From positions 19,740,019-19,804,018 of the forward strand of contig NC_079216.1 in assembly GCF_029633865.1 (NCBI RefSeq): DNA of 64,000 nt, given 5' to 3'. The stretch's first letter is position 1, and the number at the start of each line of letters is the position of its first letter. The notes below the pieces were generated by a model. That model searched no databases. It was given only the letters and a program-made list of their open reading frames with translations, and was not told the DNA's origin. This stretch comes from Lampris incognitus (taxonomy: Eukaryota > Chordata > Actinopteri > Lampriformes > Lampridae). Positions 24,521-33,500 of this stretch are shown piece after piece. A program made the translations under genes and the position numbers.

Positions 24521-27500
24521 ATGTGTGTGTGTACATACTTTTTTTTTTATGGGAAGGTGTACATTGATGCAGGGACATACTACATACGCATATCTAAGAG
24601 AGTTCCACTTGACTCACTGACACAAATGGTACACTACAAAATGAGAGATCAAAATATTCAATAACCAGTAGACTTTATAAACCACTCTACACACTATACT
24701 GATTTTTTTTTGTGCAGTTAAACAATGTGACATGCAGTTTGTTCACAGCTGATTTTGGGAAGGGTCCATTTGTTTGTGGATCTAGTGTTCCTCCAAAGTG
24801 CATTAGTGCGTTTTGATACAGTTGTGTACTTAGGTAATATTATTATGTCATGCATTAAATAACTATATCTGTAAATCTGATAATGTATATAGTTAGCTAT
24901 ACATAAAATAATTTCTGATTCTGATACGGGTGGCATGGTGGTGCAGTGGTTAGCGCAGTCGCCTCACAGCAAGAAGGTCCTGGCTTCGAGCCCCAGGGTA
25001 GTCCAACCTTGGTGGGTCGTCCCGGGTCGTCGTCTTGTGTGGAGTTCGCATGTTCTCTCCATGTCTGCGTGGGTTTCCTCCGTGGCCTCCGGTTTCCTCC
25101 CACAGTGCAAAGACATGTAGGTCAGGTGAATCGGCCATACTAAATTGTCCCTAGGTGTGAATGTGTGTATGTCGGCCCTGTGTGATGGTCTGGCCTGTCC
25201 AGTGTCTCCCCACCTGCCGCCCAATGACTGCTGGGATAGGCTCCAGCATCCCCACAACCCCAAGAGCAGGATAAGCGGTTCGGATAATGGATGAATGGAT
25301 GATTCTGATACCGATACTTGCTTATCTATATGGTACATTACATTATGTGTATATCCAACAATGCACATTTGTTGTAATTTGCTATTATTTCAAATGCTTT
25401 TTATCAGTTCTGTGTTTAGCTACTAGACCCAATTCTGGGATATTGCAATGACTCAACCTCTGTTTCATCTCATCTGATCTCATTTTTAGCATGTGACTGT
25501 AACATGGAAGGGACTGAGCGGCCGGCGTGCAACACAGACACCGGCGAGTGCCTGTGTCGGCTGGGCGTGACGGGCATCTTCTGCGACGAGTGTGCCCCGG
25601 GGTACGACTCGACCTTCCCCGCCTGCACGCCTTGCCACTCATGCGCAACCCTCTGGGTTGAAAATGTCACCGATGTCCAGCACGCCGCCCAGAGGATGCG
25701 TACTTTCATCCCTCGCCATGGTGACCAGTTGCAGCCTGGTTACAGTTACCGGTGGCAACGGATGCTGGAGATGCACTCCAAGCTGGATTGGTTAGTCAAC
25801 CTGACGGGGCAGTCGGTTCCAAAGGTGGAGAAGGTGGAGAAACTCTTTCAGAAGCTTGGGTATGTTGCTATGCAGCTTGTGTATGTAATTTATCAAGCTG
25901 AGATATGAATAACCCATGGCTATTTGCTTGGCACTGTTACCCAAAGCACCCTCCATTAAAACAACGTTTCCTGATCCCAGTTCTCAAGTTCCTCCCCAGT
26001 GTTGCTGGTTCTCTATCCTGTCAGGTATGCAGTCAGCTAATCAAGACTTTAGACCTGGAACACCAGATGAACGTAATAAACTACCTGGCAGAATAGAAAA
26101 CCAGCAATAGCGTGGTGGTCTGTTCCGTTGCCTACCAACAGGGGGGATTGCCGGTTCAAATCCCCGTGTTACCTCCAGCTTGGTCGGGCGTGTTTGTGGG
26201 TGGGAAGCTGGATGTGGGTATGTGTCCTGGTCACTGCACTAGCGCTTCCTCTGGTCGGTTGGGGCGCCAGGGGGGAATAGCATGATCCTGCCACGCACTA
26301 CGTCCCCCTGGTGAAACTCCTCACTGTCAGGTGAAAATTGGTGGAGGCATGTGGTAGTCTGCAGCCCTCCCCGGATCGGCTGAGGGGGTGGAGCAGTGAC
26401 CGGGACAGCTCGGAAGAGTGGGGTAATTGGCCGGATAAAATTGGGGGGAAACCGGCAGTACTGAGGTGGTTCTCAGGAACGCAAATGAGAACTGCAGATT
26501 AACATATGTCCATACATTTTTAGCACAGTTGTATCCCATGAAACACAAAACCTCGGCACTGTTAGTGGCTTGCTCCATCTATTGCATAATACAGAGAATG
26601 GAACTCCTTACCCTAAAAAAACCACATCATAATCAGAATCACCGCTGGGAATCCCTCTATTATACGTCTCAGTATTGTATTTATCAACGCTCTTACTATA
26701 TTAATTATGATGATACACATTTGTATAAATTTCTCTATTTTTTCGGCCCACACAGGAAACTCAAAGACAGCATCGACCCCAATTTAATCCTGATTGACCC
26801 ATCCTCGCTGCTCAACACTGACATCGACAACGTTCGCCGTGATTTCAAGAACCTGTTGAACAATCTGAAAAACAAACTTGTTGATGAGCCGGTTGTTGAT
26901 CAGGAAGACATAGAAGGTAAACTGTTTTTATGTGTAGTGTGTTTACATGCTAGGGCTATGAGAGAAACCCTATTTCAGCTCATTATATCAGTGTATTTTT
27001 TTTTGCTATATCAAATTCACTGTCATCAATCATTTTTTAAGTATTCCTTTATTAAATATTTGTTAACAGATCCAGTCTAATATAAGTATTGTTATAGCCA
27101 ATGATGTAAATCTTCATTTACATCATTGCATTTAATGGTGTTAACTAAATGAGCAAAATGTAAATTTAAATTGAATTTTAAATTAAATCTGGATTTTGAA
27201 TTTAAATGATAGTTTATGCCTTCTAGAGTATTGTAGGGACCGACTATGTCCACTTTGTAAAAATTAGTTGTTTATTGGGCGTCTGGGTAGCATAGCAGTC
27301 TATTCCATTTCCTACCAACACGAGGATCGCCGTTTCGAATCCCCGTGTTACCACCGGCTTGGTCGGGCGTCCCTACAGACACAGTTGGCGGTGTCTGAGG
27401 GTGGGAAGCCGGATGTGGATATGTGTCCTGGTAGCTGCACTAGCGCTTCCTCTGGTCAGTTGCGGCACCTGTTCAGGGGGGAGGGGGAACAGCGTGATCC

Positions 27501-30500
27501 TCCCATGCGCTACGTCCCCCTGGTGAAACTCCTCACTGTCAGGTGAAAAGAAGCGGCTGGCGACTCCACATATCAGAGGAGACATGTGGTAGTCTGCAGC
27601 CCTCCCCGGATCAGCAGAGGAGGTGGAGCAGCAACCAGGATGGCTCGGAAGAGTGGGGTAATTGGCCAAAATTCGATTGGGGAGAAAAAGGTGGGGGGGG
27701 GGGATTGCTTGTTTTGCATTTTTCTCTGTATAAAGCCCTAATAGTACTTCCAAACTACAGTCATTCCATGACTAGATGTAAGTACAGCTAGTCTAACGCA
27801 TCACAGCCCATGACCCTTGACCCACCGATTTATTGTCCCTTCTTCAGAACTGGCGGATGAGATTAAGAAGCTCCATAAGGAGTTCATGGCAGACGACAAA
27901 AGGGTGAGGAAGGCCAACAAGGCCCTGGAGGATTCGATGGACATGCGTCAGGAGGTCAAAAAAAAGCTGGCGTGCTGCAGCAGCAAGGGAGACATGGATT
28001 CGCTGGAGAAGAAGGTCAAAGCGCTCACCGCGTTGAACCTCAATGAAAAGGTGAGCAGGAATCTGTGCTCGCCAACAGTCGAGTCCTGCTGGAGTCGGTT
28101 GTTTTGTGTTGCCCTGATCAGTGTTCGATACTGCAGTGAGAAACTTAGGTATGAAAAGAGCCATCTTCCATCTGAATGTTAAAGCAAGGATGAAGCAAAA
28201 TGATGAATACTTAGAAGAAGAAGTGTAAAAGTGTAAAATCTCTTGTTGTGTCAACGCTTCTTTTGATAAATAACTTGACATTTTCTGTTCAGCCTTTCTT
28301 GTGGACATTTTTCAAATTTCCATAAAAACTTAACGCTTTAGCTTGATGGGAAAAGTGGTTTTGATGTGGTTTTTATTCTGAGGAAAGAAGAAGCTTTACT
28401 GGGATCAGACAGGGACAAACATCGATGGCAGGCTGCTTTATGACTTGTTCATTGTAATGCGGTGGTCACATAAGTTACTTAGTCCTTATGTTTGAGACAC
28501 TAGTCACTATTCTGACTGCCACGAGCTGCTAAAAATTAGATACTGGGTATAGTAGAATGAGCACTAGTCACTAATTTGATTACAACCAGTCACTTTTCAC
28601 TCTTTTACGAGTTACAATGTAACGAACACTAGCTTTTATTTTAGTAAGTAGTAACTAACTTAAAAAAGCACTTGCCACTCTTCTAATAGTATCCTTTTTA
28701 GCAACTAATAACTTCACAACAGTAACTAGTGTTCAAATAGTAAGCACTAGAGGGCGTCCGGGTAGCGTAGCGGTCTATTCCGTTGCCTACCAACACAGGA
28801 GTTTGCCAGTTCGAATCCCCGTGTTACCTCCAGCTTGGTCAGGCATCCCTACAGACACAATTGGTCGTGTCTGTGGGTGAGAATCCGGATGTGGGTATGT
28901 GTCCCGGTCGCTACACTAGCGCCTCCTCTGGTCGGTCAGGGTGCCTGGTCGGGGGGAATAGCATGATCCTCCCACGTGCTACGTCCCCCTGGCTAAACTC
29001 CTCACTGTCAGGTGAAAAGGAGCAGCTGGTGACTCCACATGTATTGGAGGAGGCACGTGGTAGTCTGCAGCCCTCCCCGGATTGGCAGAGGGGGTGGAGC
29101 AGCGACCGGGAATCTCTCAGAAGAGTGGGGTAATTGGCCGGATACAATTGGGGAGAAAAGGGGGCAAACCCCCCCCCCCAAAAAAATAGTAAGTACTAGT
29201 GTATGATTTTTCGTACCTTAAAATGAGTTAATGGTAAAACAGCCTGCCATAATACTTATGTATGAATGTGTATATTCCTGAAATTTTTTTTATACAGTGT
29301 AGAAACTCAGTTTTTAATGTGGGGTTCATACACAGATCTGCGGGGCACCAGGCCACGAGGAATGTTCCAAATCAAAGTGTGGGGGGGGCCTTTGTCAAGA
29401 CTTCCTGGGAAAGAGAATATGCGGCGGTCCCACCTGCAAAGGAAGCGTCCCCATGAGCTTCAACGCCACAGAAACAGCAAACCAAGTGGAAGATGACATC
29501 ATCGACCTCCTGAGCAAACTACGGGACTCGGAGAACAAGGTAATGGGCTTTACAGAGCTGGGAGATGCACTGCTGCGTTGTTTTTTTATATCGACTTCAG
29601 GTTTTTTTTCAGCTCTGGTATTCTAGAGTGACTTACCATCCATGCCAGAAAGTCTGTGATCAGCAGCCTCACAAGCTATCAGTGGTAAGGTGTGAAGGGA
29701 TCAAAACCACAGCAGTATGTCAATGGACATGTCAGTCTAAATGAGCAGAGTGGTTCAGAAAGACTGTTCCAGAGATGTTTAGACTGGAACAGGGGACAAC
29801 CAAGAGTCCATGGTCAGAGAACGTGAGCCTGCTACGGGTCGTGAAGCCAGCTGGAGGGGGAGGAACTCTGAAATGTAGTCAGGGACCAGACCGTTTAAGG
29901 CTTTAAATCTTAAACGCAATTCTACAGCACACTGACAGCCAGAAATAAGGTCACGGATTCCCCTTTTTCTGGAGCCAGTCAGACACTTGGCAGCCTCAAC
30001 AATTACTGTTTCACAATCTCACTCTACTGCCCCCTCTGTCAGATCGGTGATGCCAAACTGGTGGCCCTGGACACCAAAGACATCACTGCAGAACTTCAGG
30101 ACAAGCTCAATGACAGCAAGGAGAAGTTTGAGAAAGAGAAGAATGAAACAAAGGAGCTCATCAGACGTGTCAAGGACTACCTGATGGGTTCGTATGACAT
30201 TCTGAAATACATGCTGCAAATCTAGGGGGGGTGGCAGTAGTTTACGGAGGATATTGACTTTCCTATATGGGAGAAAAGAAAGTTTCAGCAAGACCAATAA
30301 AGTATTTATAGTGGTGCTGTTAGTATTTTGTGCAACCACACAAGTGATGTTGTGTGTATCCTCTTATTGCAGCGAGGTCTTTACTCTCTGGGAAACTGCA
30401 AAGTCAAATGTTTAATGAAAGGGCTTTGTCAATCAAAGGGGTGCTAGGAATAGAGGGGCACTGGAAATTATGTCATTATCATATTGATTTGTCCACAAAG

Positions 30501-33500
30501 TATGCAAGTATGCAAAAGTATACACACCTTGTCAGGACATAGTGTTGGAGGACAGCTTACTTTGTGCTGGCATCAGTGCATCAGTCTTAATCTTAACCAT
30601 GACAAACAATATCAGTGCTCCTATCCATTACTTTGTGTTTCAACAGAAAATCTGTGGACGCTGATACTGTACTGCTGACATAACAGGTTACAGCACAGTA
30701 CCGATGCCATACTGTCACCATAGCAAGCCTCATATGGGTGCAGTACTGGATTCTTGCAATGAAAAAGAAACGTTAGGGTGTCCAGGTAGTGTAGCAGTCT
30801 ATTCCATTGCCTACCAACACGGGGATCGCCAGTTCAAATCCCCCGTGTTACCTCCGGCTTGGCCAGGCGTCCCTACAGACACAATTGGCCGTGTCTGCGG
30901 GTGGGAAGCCGGATGTGGGTATGTGTCCTGGTCACTGCACTAGTGCCTCCTCTGGTCGATCGGGGCACCTGTTCATGTGGGAAGGGGGAACTGGGGGGAG
31001 TGACGTGATCTTCCCATGCACTACGTCCCCCCTGGTGAAACTCCTCACTGTCAGGTGAAAAGAAGCGGCTGGCAACTCCACATGTATTGGAGGAAGCATC
31101 TGGTAGTCTGCAGCCCTCCCCAGATCGGCAGAGGGGGTGGAGCAGTGACCGGGACGGCTTGGAAGAGTGGGATAATTGGCCGGATACAGTTGGGGAGATA
31201 AAGGGGGGAAATCCAAAAGAAATAGAAAAAGAAACATTACGCAATCCAGTGATGAATGAGCATGTTACCTTTCCCAACAGATGAGATGGTTCCACCGGAG
31301 GACATCGAGAAGGTGGCCCGATATGTCTTGGCCATCCAACTGCCGGGCTCCCCAGACGAGATCCGCACTTTTATCAAAAACATTAAAGACCTGCTGTCCA
31401 ACACCACCACCTTCAATGAGGATCTGGCCAAGCTCAAGGAGCAAGCCAAGGAGTTGCTGAAGAAAGCCACGGATCTCAAGTTAGCATATGATACATGCCC
31501 GCTCTCAAAGCCTCAAGGCTGTTTTTTGTTTTTTTTTGTTTTTTTTTTTTAAGTATAATTCCACTGAAATTGACTGTTAAGCCCTCTTGACCAGTGTTAC
31601 TGACAAATTACCTGGCGGGGCCAAGTGATTTTTAGTTATCCCTCAAGATCCCAGATTTTTTTTGTCTGGTTATCCAGGTGCAAAATGCATCTGATTTTAC
31701 CTACTTACGATATTTTGATTTAATTGAGATAATTGTGATTTTTATTGAACTTGATTTTAACATCCTATCACTCAAGATTTATGAAGGTTCATGAAAATGT
31801 CTACTTTTACAGAATGACAGGTTTAAACACAGCTGAGGTGGTATTTTCCCCTTGATGGGGGGAAAAAACATTTCTTAAAGGATTTCCTATATTTCTGCTA
31901 TATTTTTAGGGAAAGGACCAAGGACATTGATGTGAGCAGCATTTCCAAAGATGTTTATGATGCAGAGAAAGCTCAAGACAAGGCCAATGATGACCTGGAG
32001 GACGCCAACAGAAACAAGGACATGGCTAAGGAACAAATCAAAAATGTAAATATAGAAATGTGTCATTTTCTCTCTCGTTGTCCATATACAGCCAGACACA
32101 AGTGTTTTGGTTTGTGTTTATATGCTTGTTTCTTTCAAGGCCAATCCCTCACTTTTCATTTGTGTCACGTCTGTTCATCCATCCATATAGTCATACAATC
32201 ATACAGTCATACAACCATTCATGCAGCCACACATTCATACATACATACATCTGTCCAGCCATTCATAAAACTATCACTTATCAAAATTATCATTATTTTA
32301 TTATTTATGTATTATCATTATTATTATTATTATCATTATTATTATCATAGTTACTATTGGGCGGCACGGTGACGCAGTGGCTAACGCTGTCGCCTCACAG
32401 CAAGAAGGTCCTGGGTTCGAACCCCAGGGTAGTCTAACCTTGGGGGTCATCCCAGGTCATCCTCTGTGTGGAGTTTGCATGTTCTCCCGTTGTCTGCGGT
32501 GGGTTTTCTCCGGGTGCTCCTGCTTCCCCCACCATCAAAAAGACATGCATGTTAGGGTTAATACTCCTCTCTATGCCCCTGACCAAGGCAATGGAAAGAA
32601 GAACTGGAGTTGGTCCCCGGGTGCTGCACGGTGGCTGCCCACTGCTCCTAGCTACACAGCTAGGATGGGTTAAATGCAGAGCATAATTTCTCCATGGGGA
32701 TCAATAAAGTATCTCAAAATAAAATAAAAAAATCAGCCCATTTACCTATCCATCCATCCGAATGCTCTGATGTTGGACTTGAATTCTGTCCGTCCATTTG
32801 GTCCACAGATTACAGAGAAGCTAGACAAAATTGACAAGAATGTGGGCAGCAGTCGTCCTGATGACATGCTGGATGAGATCAAGGCCCTGAAGAACAAAAC
32901 AGAGATGAATCGAGATCAAGCCAAGCAGGCCAAGGAGACAGCAGATGCAGCCTTAGAAGATGCCACAGATGCCCAAACTGTAAGGAACATCTACATGGCT
33001 CCGTTGTCATCCAGGCGTAGACACCAATGAGTCTTTATCAAATAATGCTAAATGTTGGTTGTTGGGATGTTGGAGTTGCAAGATACATGACCATTTATTG
33101 TCTGTGGGAAATCTATTTTCCAAGGCTGGCGTAGGAATCAGTGTGCATCATTCAAAACATGGCTGACACGCAGCACATTCACAAGTTGACAACATTCAAA
33201 TTTGAATTTCAGGATGGTAAAGTTGAGTAAGGTTAGCAAGCTGCTAAGCATATGAAATTACATTCATGAGTTGAACAACTTTCAGAGTACCTGTAGTCAT
33301 CGCTGAGGACGACTTGAGTCTCTCTTTTCTCTGAACTGTCGGTCCAACAGGAGCTTGAGGACGTCAAGAACCTGGTTGACCTTTTAAAGGAGAGAAACTC
33401 AAACCAGACCCTGCAGGATGAGGCCAGAGAACAGCTTAAGAATATAATCACGGAGGCGGAGAAAATAAAGAAAGCTTTTGAGGACAAGCTGAAAGAAATT

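Noticed and set aside
29262..29496. Plus-strand frames MCIFLKFF... and MNVYIPEI...
   Set aside because: Wrong frames over lamb4 exon l; the phase 0 frame encodes the beta knob.
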